From Marthasterias glacialis (Eukaryota; Echinodermata; Asteroidea; Forcipulatida; Asteriidae), in NCBI GenBank assembly GCA_911728455.2, contig OU452229.1, positions 12,006,878 to 12,070,877 of the forward strand: a stretch of 64,000 bases of DNA, written 5' to 3'. Shown here piece after piece: positions 48,276-61,000 of the stretch. The notes beneath the pieces are model-generated. The model saw only the letters and a list, made by a program, of their open reading frames with translations, was not told the DNA's origin and did no database searches. Within the stretch, counting starts at the first letter, position 1. Each line of letters opens with the position of its first letter. The position numbers were made by a program, and so were the translations under genes.

Positions 48276-51200
48276 AGGTACAAGAAATTTTTCTCTAGCC
48301 CTAGTATTTCTGGATTTATTGGCCGTGGCGCAGCCGACTACTTTTTTCGGCGTTTTTTTGCTGGCTTCGGTCCAGCACACATGTAGTTAAATTGGCTATT
48401 GTTGACGTACACACACCATGGCTGTATTCACTGGATATCATCGGGGTGTCCTCACTCCGCGGTCCCTGGCATCCTCCCTGTTTATCCCAAACCCCCAAGA
48501 CCGGCACTTTCTGAAAGCCCATGAGCAGGGCTTTCCAACAGTGTCAAACTTGTCAGTTTCCCGCCAATACTTTGGGAGATAGAGCCGTTGCTAAGTCTTG
48601 TTTTCATTCTGTTACAGCTTCGTGTACAAAAGTGCCATTAGAAAGGCGTTTGAAGCGCATTCGGAGCAGCCCCGCTCCCTGGTGGTTTCAAGACAGAATC
48701 TGGCCCTGGTTGGCCGGGAAAACCAGATTTTCGGATGCAGGACTATGGCAGCTACCTGCAGGTACAAGAAATTTCTCTCTAGCCCTAGTATTTCTGGATT
48801 TATTGGCCGTGGCGCAGCCGACTACTTTTTTCGGCGTTTTTTTGCTGGCTTCGGTCCAGCACACATGTAGTTGCCTTGGCTATTGTTGACATACACACAG
48901 CATGGCCGTATTCACTGGACATCATCGGGGTGTTCTCACTCCGCGGTCCCTGGCATCCTCCCTGTTTATTCCAAACCCCCAAGACCGGCATTTTCTGAAA
49001 GCCAATGAGCAGGCTTTCCAACAGTGTCAGACTTGTCAGTTTCCCGTCAATACTTTGGGAGATAGAGCCGTTGCTAAGTCTTGTTTTCATTCTGTTACAG
49101 CTTCGTGTACAAAAGTGCCATTAGACAGGCGTTTGAAGCGCATTCGGAGCAGCCCCGCTCCCTGGTGGTTTCAAGACGGAAGATGGCCCTGGTTGGCCAG
49201 GAAAACCAGATTTTCGGATGCAGGACTATTGCAGCTACCTGCAGGTACAAGAAATTTCTCTCTAGCCCTAGTATTTCTGGACTTATTGGCTGTGGCGCAG
49301 CCGACTACTTTTTTCAGCGTTTTTTTGCTGGCTTCGGTCCAGCACACATGTAGTTGCCTTGGCTATTGTTGACGTACACACAGCATGGCCGTATTCACTG
49401 GACATCATCGGGGTGTCCTCACTCCGCGGTCCCTGGCATCCTCCATGTTTATCCCAAACCCCCAAGACCGGCATTTTCTGAAAGCCAATGAGCAGGGCTT
49501 TCCAACAGTGTAAGACTTGTTAGTTTCCCGCCAATACTTTGGGAGATAGAGCCGTTGCTAAGTCTTGTTTTCATCCTGTTACAGCTTCGTGTACAAAAGT
49601 GCCATTAGACAGGCGTTTGAAGCGTATTCGGAGCAGCCGCGCTCCCTGGTGGTTTCAAGACGGAAGATGGCCCTGGCTGGCCGGGAAAACCAGATTTTCA
49701 GATGCAGGACTATGCCAGCTACCTGCAGGTACAAGAAAATTCTCTCTAGCCCCATTATTTCTGGATTTATTTGCCGTGGTGCAGCCGACTTCATTTTTCG
49801 GCGTTTTTTCGCTGGCTTCGGTCCAGCACATATGTAGTTGCCTTGGCTATTGTTGACGTACACACAGCATGGCCGTATGCACTGGACATCATCGTGGTGT
49901 CCTCACTCCGCGGTCCCTGGCATCCTCCCTGTTTATCCCAAACCCCCAAGACCGGCATTTTCTGAAAGCCAATGAGCAGGGCCTTCCAACAGTGTCGGAC
50001 TTGTCAGTTTCCCGTCAATACTTTGGGAGATAGAGCCGTTGCTAAGTCTTGTTTTCATTCTGTTACAGCTTCGTGTACAAAAGTGTCATTAGACAGGCGT
50101 TTGAAGCGCATTCGGAGCAGCCCCGCTCCCTGGTGGTTTCAAGACGGAAGATGGCCCTGGTTGGCCAGGAAAACCAGATTTTCGGATGCAGGACTATGGC
50201 AGCTACCTGCAGGTACAATAATATTTTCTCTAGCCCTAGTATTTCTCGATTTATTGGCTGTGGCGCAGCCGACTACTTTTTTCGGCGTTTTTTTGCTGGC
50301 TTCGGTCCAGCACACATGTAGTTGCCTTGGCTATTGTTGACGTACACACAGCATGGCCGTATTCACTGGACATCATCGGGGTGTCCTCACTCCGCGGTCC
50401 CTGGCATCCTCCCCGTTTATCCCAAACCCCAAAAACTGGACTTTTCTGAAAGCCCATGAGCAGGGCTTTCCAACAGTGTCAGACTTGTCAGTTTCCCGCC
50501 AATACTTTGGGAGATAGAGCCGTTGCTAAGTCTTGTTTTCATTCTGTTACAGCTTCGTGTACAAAAGTGCCATTAGACAGGCGTTTGAAGCGCATTCGGA
50601 GCAGCCCTGCTCCCTGGTGGTTTCAAGACGGAAGATGGCCCTGGCTGGCCGGGAAAACCAGATTTTCGGATGCAAGACTATGGCAGCTACCTACAGGTAC
50701 AAGAAATTTCTCTCTAGCCCCAGTATTTCTGGATTTATTGGCCGTGGTGCAGCCGACTACTTTTTGCGGCGTTTTTTTGCTGGCTTCGGTCCAGCACACA
50801 TGTAGTTGCCTTGGCTACTGTTGACGTACACACAGCATGGCCGTATTCACTGGACATCATCGGGGTGTCCTCACTCCGCGGTCCCTGGCATCCTCCCTGT
50901 TTATCTCAAACCCCCAAGACCGGCATTTTCTGAAAGCCAATGAGCAGGGCTTTCCAACAGTGTCAGACTTGTCAGTTTCCCGTCAATACTTTGGGAGATA
51001 GAGCCGTTGCTAAGTCTTGTTTTCGTTCTGTTACAGCTTCATGTACAAAAGTGCCATTAGACAGACGTTTGAAGCGCATTCGGAGCAGCCCCGCTCCCTG
51101 GTGGTTTCAAGACGGAAGATGGCCCTGGTTGGCCAGGAAAACCAGATTTTCGGATGCAGGACTATGGCAGCTACCTGCAGGTACAATAAATTTCTCTCTA

Positions 51201-51784
51201 GCCCTAGTATTTCTGGTTTTATTGGCTGTGGCGCAGCCGACTACTTTTTTCGGCGTTTTTTTGCTGGCTTCGGTCCAGCACACATGTAGTTGCCTTGGCT
51301 ATTGTTGACGTACACACAGCATGGCCATATTCACCGGACATCATCGGGGTGTCCTCACTCCGCGGTCCCTGGCATCCTCCCTGTTTATCCCAAACCCCCA
51401 AGACCGGCATTTTCGGAAAGCCCATGAGCAGGGCTTTCTAACAGTGTCAGACTTGTCAGTTTCCCGCCAATACTTTGGGAGATAGAGCCGTTGCTAAGTC
51501 TTGTTTTCATTCTGTTACAGCTTCGTGTACAAAAGTGCCATTAGACAGGCGTTTGAAGCGCATTCGGAGCAGCCCTGCTCCCTGGTGGTTTCAAGACGGA
51601 AGATGGCCCTGGCTGGCCGGGAAAACCAGATTTTCGGATGCAAGACTATGGCAGCTACCTACATGTACAAGAAATTTCTCTCTAGCCCTAGTATTTCTGG
51701 ATTAATTGGCCGTGGTGCAGCCGACTACTTTTTGCGGCGTTTTTTTGCTGGCTTCGGTCCAGCACACATGTAGTTGCCTTGGCT

Positions 51785-53970
51785 ATTGTTGACGTACACA
51801 CAGCATGGCCGTATGCACTGGACATCATCGGGGTGTCCTCACCCCACGGTCCCTGGCATCCTCCCTGTTTATCCCAAACCCCCAAGACCGGCATTTTCTG
51901 AAAGCCAATGAGCAGGGCTTTCCAACAGTGTCAGATTTGTCAGTTTCCTGCCAATACTTTGGGAGATAGAGTCGTTGCTAAGTCTTGTTTTCATTCTGTT
52001 ACAGCTTCGTGTACAAAAGTGCCATTAGACAGGCGTTTGAAGCGCATTCGGAGCAGCCCCGCTCCCTGGTGGTTTCAAGACGGAAGATGGCCCTGGCTGG
52101 CCGGGAAAACCAAATTTGCTGATGCAAGACTATGGGAGCTACCTACAGGTACAAGAAATTTCTCTCTAGCCCCAGTATTTCTGGATTTATTGGCCGTGGC
52201 GCAGCCGACTACTTTTTGCGGCGTTTTTTTGCTGGCTTCGGTCCAGCACACATGTAGTTGCCTTGGCTATTGTTGACGTACACACAGCATGGCCGTATGC
52301 ACTGGACATCATCGGGGTGTCCTCACTCCGCGGTCCCTGGCATCCTCCCTGTTTATCCCAAACCCCCAAGACCGGCATTTTCTGAAAGCCAATCAGCAGG
52401 GCTTTCCAACAGTGTCAGACTTGTCAGTTTCCTGCCAATACTTTGGGAGATAGAGCCGTTGCTAAGTCTTGTTTTCATTCTGTTACAGCTTCGTGTACAA
52501 AAGTGCCATTAGACAGGCGTTTGAAGCGCATTCGGAGCAGCCCCGCTCCCTGGTGGTTTCAAGACGGAAGATGGCCCTGGCTGGCCGGGAAAACCAAATT
52601 TGCTGATGCAAGACTATGGGAGCTACCTACAGGTACAAGAAATTTCTCTCTAGCCCCAGTATTTCTGGATTTATTGGCCGTGGCGCAGCCGACTACTTTT
52701 TGCGGCGTTTTTTTGCTGGCTTCGGTCCAGCACACATGTAGTTGCCTTGGCTATTGTTGACGTACACACAGCATGGCCGTATGCACTGGACATCATCGGG
52801 GTGTCCTCACTCCGCGGTCCCTGGCATCCTCCCTGTTTATCCCAAACCCCCAAGACCGGCATTTTCTGAAAGCCAATCAGCAGGGCTTTCCAACAGTGTC
52901 AGACTTGTCAGTTTCCTGCCAATACTTTGGGAGATAGAGCCGTTGCTAAGTCTTGTTTTCATTCTGTTACAGCTTCGTGTACAAAAGTGCCAATAGACAG
53001 GCGTTTGAAGCGCATTCGGAGCAGCCCCGCTCCCTGGTGGTATCAAGACGGAAGATGGCCCTGGCTGGCCGGGAAAACCAAATTTGCTGATGCAAGAATA
53101 TGGGAGCTACCTACAGGTACAAAAAATTTCTCTCTAGCCCCAGTATTTCTGGATTTATTGGCCGTGGCGCAGCCGACTACTTTTTGCGGCGTTTTTTTGC
53201 TGGCTTCGGTCCAGCACACATGTAGTTGCCTTGGCTATTGTTGACGTACACACAGCATGGCCGTATGCACTGGACATCATCGGGGTGTCCTCACTCCGCG
53301 GTCCCTGGCATCCTCCCTGTTTATCCCAAACCCCCAAGACCGGCATTTTCTGAAAGCCAATCAGCAGGGCTTTCCAACAGTGTCAGACTTGTCAGTTTCC
53401 TGCCAATACTTTGGGAGATAGAGCCGTTGCTAAGTCTTGTTTTCATTCTGTTACAGCTTCGTGTACAAAAGTGCCATTAGACAGGCGTTTGAAGCGCATT
53501 CGGAGCAGCCCCGCTCCCTGGTGGTTTCAAGACGGAAGATGGCCCTGGCTGGCCGGGAAAACCAGATTTGCTGATGCAAGACTATGGGAGCTACCTACAG
53601 GTACAAGAAATTTCTCTCTAGCCCCAGTATTTCTGGTTTTATTGGCCGTGGCGCAGCCGACTACTTTTTGCGGCGTTTTTTTGCTGGCTTCGGTCCAGCA
53701 CACATGTAGTTGCCTTGGCTATTGTTGACGTACACACAGCATGGCCGTATGCACTGGACATCATCGGGGTGTCCTCACTCCGCGGTCCCTGGCATCCTCC
53801 CTGTTTATCCCAAACCCCCAAGACCGGCATTTTCTGAAAGCCAATCAGCAGGGCTTTCCAACAGTGTCAGACTTGTCAGTTTCCCGCCAATACTTTGGGA
53901 GATAGAGCCGTTGCTAAGTCTTGTTTTCATTCTGTTACAGCTTCGTGTACAAAAGTGCCATTAGACAGGC
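51785..53970 (+). repeat. Run of four near-identical 484-bp monomers
   Basis: Units with tttgctgatgcaagactatg and ggagctacctacagg in place of ttttcggatgc and ggcagctacc occur at about 52114, 52598, 53082 and 53566, all 484 bp apart. They also share ctgaaagccaatcagcaggg. Private changes are few (gccaatagac and gtatcaagac near 52990-53040). This is recent single-unit expansion within the tattcact domain. Confidence 0.85.
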
Positions 53971-55299
53971 GTTTGAAGCGCATTCGGAGCAGCCCCGCTC
54001 CCTGGTGGTTTCAAGACGGAAGATGGCCCTGGTTGGCCAGAAAAAACCAGATTTTCGGATGAAGGACTATGGCAGCTACCTACAGGTACAAGACATTTCT
54101 CTCTAGCCCTAGTATTTCTGGATTTATTGGCTGTGGCGCAGCCGACTACTTTTTTCGGCGTTTTTTTGCTGGCTTCGGTCCAGCACACATGTAGTTGCCT
54201 TGGCTATTGTTGACGTACACACAGCATGGCCGTATTCACTGGACATCATCGGGGTGTCCTCACTCCGCGGTCCCTGGCATCCTCCCTGTTTATCCCAAAC
54301 CCCCAAGACCGGCATTTTCGGAAAGCCCATGAGCAGGGCTTTCCAACAGTGTCAAACTTGTCAGTTTCCCGCCAATACTTTGGGAGATAGAGCCGTTGCT
54401 AAGTCTTGTTTTCATTCTGTTACAGCTTCGTGTACAAAAGTGCCATTAGACAGGCGTTTGAAGCGCATTCGGAGCAGCCCCGCTCCCTGGTGGTTTCAAG
54501 ACGGAAGATGGCCCTGGCTGGCCGGGAAAACCAGATTTTCGGATGCAAGACTATGGCAGCTACCTACAGGTACAAGGAATTTCTCTCTAGCCCCAGTATT
54601 TCTGGATTTATTTTCCGTGGCGCAGCCGACTACTTTTTGCGGCGTTTTTTTGCTGGCTTCGGTCCAGCACACATGTAGTTGCCTTGGCTATTGTTGACGT
54701 ACACACAGCATGGCCGTATGCACTGGACATCATCGGGGTGTCCTCACTCCGCGGTCCCTGGCATCCTCCCTGTTTATCCCAAACCCCCAAGACCGGCATT
54801 TTCGGAAAGCCAATGAGCAGGGCTTTCCAACAGTGTCAGACTTGTCAGTTTCCCGCCAATACTTTGGGAAATAGAGCCGTTGCTAAGTCTTGTTTTCATT
54901 CTGTTACAGCTTCGTGTACAAAAGTGCCATTAGACAGGCGTTTGAAGCGCATTCGGAGCAGCCCCGCTCCCTGGTGGTTTCAAGACGGAAGATGGCCCTG
55001 GTTGGCCAGGAAAACCAGATTTTCGGATGCAGGACTATGGCAGCTACCTGCAGGTACAAGAAATTTCTCTCTAGCCCCAGTATTTCTGGATTTATTGGCC
55101 GTGGCGCAGCCGACTACTTTTTGCGGCGTTTTTTTGCTGGCTTCGGTCCAGCACACATGTAGTTAAATTGGCTATTGTTGACGTACACACAGCGTGGCCG
55201 TATGCACTGGACATCATCGGGGTGTCCTCACTCCGCAGTCCCTGGCATCCTCCCTGTTTATCCCAAACCCCCAAGATCGGCATTTTCTGAAAGCCAATG

Positions 55300-57120
55300 A
55301 GCAGGGCTTTCCAACAGTGTTAGACTTGTCAGTTTCCCGCCAATACTTTGGGAGATAGAGCCGTTGCTAAGTCTTGTTTTCATTCTGTTACAGCTTCATG
55401 TACAAAAGTGCCATTAGACAGGCGTTTGAAGCGCATTCGGAGCAGCCCCGCTCCCTGGTGGTTTCAAGACGGAAGATGGCCCTGGTTGGCCAGGAAAACC
55501 AGATTTTCGGATGAAGGACTATGGCAGCTACCTACAGGTACAAGAAATTTCTCTCTAGCCCTAGTATTTCTGGATTTATTGGCTGTGGCGCAGCCGACTA
55601 CTTTTTTCGGCGTTTTTTTGCTGGCTTCGGTCCAGCACACATGTAGTTGCCTTGGCTATTGTTGACGTACACACAGCATGGCCGTATTCACTGGACATCA
55701 TCGGGGTGTCCTCACTCCGCGGTCCCTGGCATCCTCCCTGTTTATCCCAAAACCCCAAGACCGGCATTTTCGGAAAGCCCATGAGCAGAGCTTTCCAACA
55801 GTGTCAGACTTGTCAGTTTCCCGCCAATACTTTGGGAGATAGAGCCGTTGCTAAGTCTTGTTTTCATTCTGTTACAGCTTCGTGTACAAAAGTGCCATTA
55901 GACAGGCGTTTGAAGCGCATTCGGAGCAGCCCCGCTCCCTGGTGGTTTCAAGACGGAAGATGGCCCTGGTTGGCCAGGAAAACCAGATTTTCGGATGCAG
56001 GACTATGGCAGCTACCTGCAGGTACAAGAAATTTCTCTCTAGCCCTAGTATTTCTGGATTTATTGGCTGTGGCGCAGCCGACTACTTTTTTCGGCGTTTT
56101 TTTGCTGGCTTCGGTCCAGCACACATGTAGTTAAATTGGCTATTGTTGACGTACACACAGCATGGCCATATTCACTGGACATCATCGGGGTGTCCTCACT
56201 CCGCGGTCCCTGGCATCCTCCCTGTTTATCCCAAACCCCAAGACCGGCATTTTCGGAAAGCCCATGAGCAGGGCTTTCTAACAGTGTCAGACTTGTCAGT
56301 TTCCCGCCAATACTTTGGGAGATAGAGCCGTTGCTAAGTCTTGTTTTCATTCTGTTACAGCTTCGTGTACAAAAGTGCCATTAGACAGGCGTTTGAAGCG
56401 CATTCGGAGCAGCCCCGCTCCCTGGTGGTTTCAAGACGGAAGATGGCCCTGGTTGGCCAGGAAAACCAGATTTTCGGATGAAGGACTATGGCAGCTACCT
56501 ACAGGTACAAGAAATTTCTCTCTAGCCCTAGTATTTCTGGATTTATTGGCTGTGGCGCAGCCGACTACTTTTTTCGGCGTTTTTTTGCTGGCTTCGGTCC
56601 AGCACACATGTAGTTGCCTTGGCTATTGTTGACGTACACACAGCATGGCCGTATTCACTGGACATCATCGGGGTGTCCTCACTCCGCGGTCCCTGGCATC
56701 CTCCCTGTTTATCCCAAACCCCCAAGACCGGCATTTTCGGAAAGCCCATGAGCAGGGCTTTCTAACAGTGTCAGACTTGTCAGTTTCCCGCCAATACTTT
56801 GGGAGATAGAGCCGTTGCTAAGTCTTGTTTTCATTCTGTTACAGCTTCGTGTACAAAAGTGCCATTAGACAGGCGTTTGAAGCGCATTCGGAGCAGCCCC
56901 GCTCCCTGGTGGTTTCAAGACGGAAGATGGCCCTGGTTGGCCAGGAAAACCAGATTTTCGGATGAAGGACTATGGCAGCTACCTACAGGTACAAGAAATT
57001 TCTCTCTAGCCCTAGTATTTCTGGATTTATTGGCTGTGGCGCAGCCGACTACTTTTTTCGGCGTTTTTTTGCTGGCTTCGGTCCAGCACACATGTAGTTG
57101 CCTTGGCTATTGTTGACGTA
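55300..57120 (+). repeat. 967- and 484-bp recent duplications
   Basis: The marker cggatgaaggactatgg (GAA for GCA) occurs near 55509, 56476 and 56960, at offsets of 967 and 484; an earlier one lies near 54057. Between the first two lies a different monomer with gttaaattgg. The pattern fits a dimer duplication followed by a single-unit duplication. Confidence 0.75.
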
Positions 57121-57586
57121 CACACAGCATGGCCGTATTCACTGGACATCATCGGGGTGTCCTCACTCCGCGGTCCCTGGCATCCTGCCTGTTTATCCCA
57201 AACCCCCAAGACCGGCATTTTCGGAAAGCACATGAGCAGGGCTTTCCAACAGTGTCGGACTTGTCAGTTTCCCGCCAATACTTTGGGAGATAGAGCCGTT
57301 GCCAAGTCTTGTTTTCATTCTGTTACAGCTTCGTGTACAAAAGTGCCAGTAGACAGGCGTTTGAAGCGCATTCGGAGCAGCCCTGCTCCCTGGTGGTTTC
57401 AAGACGGAAGATGGCCCTGGCTGGCCGGGAAAATCAGATTTTCGGATGCAAGGCTATGGCAGCTACCTACAGGTACAAGAAATTTCTCTCTAGCCCCAGT
57501 ATTTCTGGATTTATTGGCCGTGGCGCAGCCGACTACTTTTTGCGGCGTTTTTTTGCTGGCTTCGGTCCAGCACACATGTAGTTGCC

Positions 57587-57932
57587 TTGGCTATTGTTGA
57601 CGTACACACAGCATGGCCGTATGCACTGGACATCATCGGGGTGTCCTCACTCCGCGGTCCCTGGCATCCTCCCTGTTTATCCCAAACCCCCAAGACCGGC
57701 ATTTTCGGAAAGCACATGAGCAGGGCTTTCCAACAGTGTTGGACTTGTCAGTTTCCCGCCAATACTTTGGGAGATAGAGCCGTTGCTAAGTCTTGTTTTC
57801 ATTCTGTTACAGCTTCGGGTACAAAAGTGCCATTAGACAGGCGTTTGAAGCGCATTCGGAGCAGCCCTGCTCCCTGGTGGTTTCAAGACGGCGTTTTTTT
57901 GCTGGCTTCGGTCCAGCACACATGTAGTTGCC
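57587..57932 (+). repeat. Founder-type 346-bp deleted monomer (first of five)
   Basis: The unit lacks 138 bp between caagacgg and cgttttttt (junction near 57892). The flanks of the deleted piece share cgg, consistent with a microhomology-mediated deletion. It keeps the acceptor-like motif but loses the second half of the exon-like segment and the donor-like motif. The junction leaves the recurrent frame open (119 codons). Sister copies are at 58417, 59247, 60077 and 62359. Confidence 0.93.
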
Positions 57933-60900
57933 TTGGCTATTGTTGACGTACACACAGCATGGCCGTATGCACTGGACATCATCGGGGTGTCCTCACTCCG
58001 CGGTCCCTGGCATCCTCCCTGTTTATCCCAAACCCCCAAGACCGGCATTTTCTGAAAGCCAATGAGCAGGGCTTTCCAACAGTGTCAGACTTGTCAGTTT
58101 TCCGCCAATACTTTGGGAGATAGAGCCGTTGCTAAGTCTTGTTTTCATTCTGTTACAGCTTCGTGTACAAAAGTGCCATTAGACAGGCGTTTGAAGCGCA
58201 TTCGGAGCAGCCCTGCTCCCTGGTGGTTTCAAGACGGAAGATGGCCCTGGCTGGCCGGGAAAACCAGATTTTCGGATGCAAGACTATGGCAGCTACCTAC
58301 AGGTACAAGAAATTTCTCTCTAGCCCCAGTATTTCTGGATTTATTGGCCGTGGCGCAGCCGACTTCTTTTTGCGGCGTTTTTTTGCTGGCTTCGGTCCAG
58401 CACACATGTAGTTGCCTTGGCTATTGTTGACGTACACACAGCATGGCCGTATGCACTGGACATCATCGGGGTGTCCTCACTCCGCGGTCCCTGGCATCCT
58501 CCCTGTTTATCCCAAACCCCCAAGACCGGCATTTTCGGAAAGCACATGAGCAGGGCTTTCCAACAGTGTCGGACTTGTCAGTTTCCCGCCAATACTTTGG
58601 GAGATAGAGCCGTTGCTAAGTCTTGTTTTCATTCTGTTACAGCTTCGGGTACAAAAGTGCCATTAGACAGGCGTTTGAAGCGCATTCGGAGCAGCCCTGC
58701 TCCCTGGTGGTTTCAAGACGGCGTTTTTTTGCTGGCTTCGGTCCAGCACACATGTAGTTGCCTTGGCTATTGTTGACGTACACACAGCATGGCCGTATGC
58801 ACTGGACATCATCGGGGTGTCCTCACTCCGCGGTCCCTGGCATCCTCCCTGTTTATCCCAAACCCCCAAGACCGGCATTTTCTGAAAGCCAATGAGCAGG
58901 GCTTTCCGACAGTGTCAGACTTGTCAGTTTTCCGCCAATACTTTGGGAGATAGAGCCGTTGCTAAGTCTTGTTTTCATTCTGTTACAGCTTCGTGTACAA
59001 AAGTGCCATTAGACAGGCGTTTGAAGCGCATTCGGAGCAGCCCTGCTCCCTGGTGGTTTCAAGACGGAAGATGGCCCTGGCTGGCCGGGAAAACCAGATT
59101 TTCGGATGCAAGACTATGGCAGCTACCTACAGGTACAAGAAATTTCTCTCTAGCCCCAGTATTTCTGGATTTATTGGCCGTGGAGCAGCCGACTACTTTT
59201 TGCGGCGTTTTTTTGCTGGCTTCGGTCCAGCACACATGTAGTTGCCTTGGCTATTGTTGACGTACACACAGCATGGCCGTATGCACTGGACATCATCGGG
59301 GTGTCCTCACTCCGCGGTCCCTGGCATCCTCCCTGTTTATCCCAAACCCCCAAGACCGGCATTTTCGGAAAGCACATGAGCAGGGCTTTCCAACAGTGTC
59401 GGACTTGTCAGTTTCCCGCCAATACTTTGGGAGATAGAGCCGTTGCTAAGTCTTGTTTTCATTCTGTTACAGCTTCGTGTACAAAAGTGCCATTAGACAG
59501 GCGTTTGAAGCGCATTCGGAGCAGCCCTGCTCCCTGGTGGTTTCAAGACGGCGTTTTTTTGCTGGCTTCGGTCCAGCACACATGTAGTTGCCTTGGCTAT
59601 TGTTGACGTACACACAGCATGGCCGTATGCACTGGACATCATCGGGGTGTCCTCACTCCGCGGTCCCTGGCATCCTCCCCGTTTATCCCAAACCCCCAAT
59701 ACCGGCATTTTCTGAAAGCCAATGAGCAGGGCTTTCCAACAGTGTCAGACTTGTCAGTTTCCCGCCAATACTTTGGGAGATAGAGCCGTTGCTAAGTCTT
59801 GTTTTCATTCTGTTACAGCTTCGTGTACAAAAGTGCCATTAGACAGGCGTTTGAAGCGCATTCGGAGCAGCCCTGCTCCCTGGTGGTTTCAAGACGGAAG
59901 ATGGCCCTGGCTGGCCGGGAAAACCAGATTTTCGGATGCAAGACTATGGCAGCTACCTACAGGTACAAGAAATTTCTCTCTAGCCCCAGTATTTCTGGAT
60001 TTATTGGCCGTGGCGCAGCCGACTACTTTTTGCGGCGTTTTTTTGCTGGCTTCGGTCCAGCACACATGTAGTTGCCTTGGCTATTGTTGACGTACACACA
60101 GCATGGCCGTATGCACTGGACATCATCGGGGTGTCCTCACTCCGCGGTCCCTGGCATCCTCCCTGTTTATCCCAAACCCCCAAAACCGGCATTTTCGGAA
60201 AGCACATGAGCAGGGCTTTCCAACAGTGTCGGACTTGTCAGTTTCCCGCCAATACTTTGGGAGATAGAGCCGTTGCTAAGTCTTGTTTTCATTCTGTTAC
60301 AGCTTCGGGTACAAAAGTGCCATTAGACAGGCGTTTGAAGCGCATTCGGAGCAGCCCTGCTCCCTGGTGGTTTCAAGACGGCGTTTTTTTGCTGGCTTCG
60401 GTCCAGCACACATGTAGTTGCCTTGGCTATTGTTGACGTACACACAGCATGGCCGTATGCACTGGACATCATCGGGGTGTCCTCACTCCGCGGTCCCTGG
60501 CATCCTCCCTGTTTATCCCAAACCCCCAAGACCGGCATTTTCTGAAAGCCAATGAGCAGGGCTTTCCAACAGTGTCAGACTTGTCAGTTTCCCGCCAATA
60601 CTTTGGGAGATAGAGCCGTTGCTAAGTCTTGTTTTCATTCTGTTACAGCTTCGTGTACAAAAGTGCCATTAGACAGGCGTTTGAAGCGCATTCGGAGCAG
60701 CCCTGCTCCCTGGTGGTTTCAAGACGGAAGATGGCCCTGGCTGGCCGGGAAAACCAGATTTTCGGATGCAAGACTATGGCAGCTACCTACAGGTACAAGA
60801 AATTTCTCTCTAGCCCCAGTATTTCTGGATTTATTGGCCGTGGAGCAGCCGACTACTTTTTGCGGCGTTTTTTTGCTGGCTTCGGTCCAGCACACATGTA

Positions 60901-61000
60901 GTTGCCTTGGCTATTGTTGACGTACACACAGCATGGCCGTATGCACTGGACATCATCGGGGTGTCCTCACTCCGCGGTCCCTGGCATCCTCCCTGTTTAT
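57587..61000 (+). repeat. 830-bp dimer higher-order repeat (484 + 346), about four copies
   Basis: The short monomers start at 57587, 58417, 59247 and 60077, exactly 830 bp apart, each followed by a full 484-bp unit (57933, 58763, 59593, 60423). A fifth short unit is at 62359. Copies are nearly identical: agcttcgggtac marks the short units except the third, which keeps cgtgtac. The pattern shows that the deletion happened once and was then amplified as part of a dimer. Confidence 0.93.
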
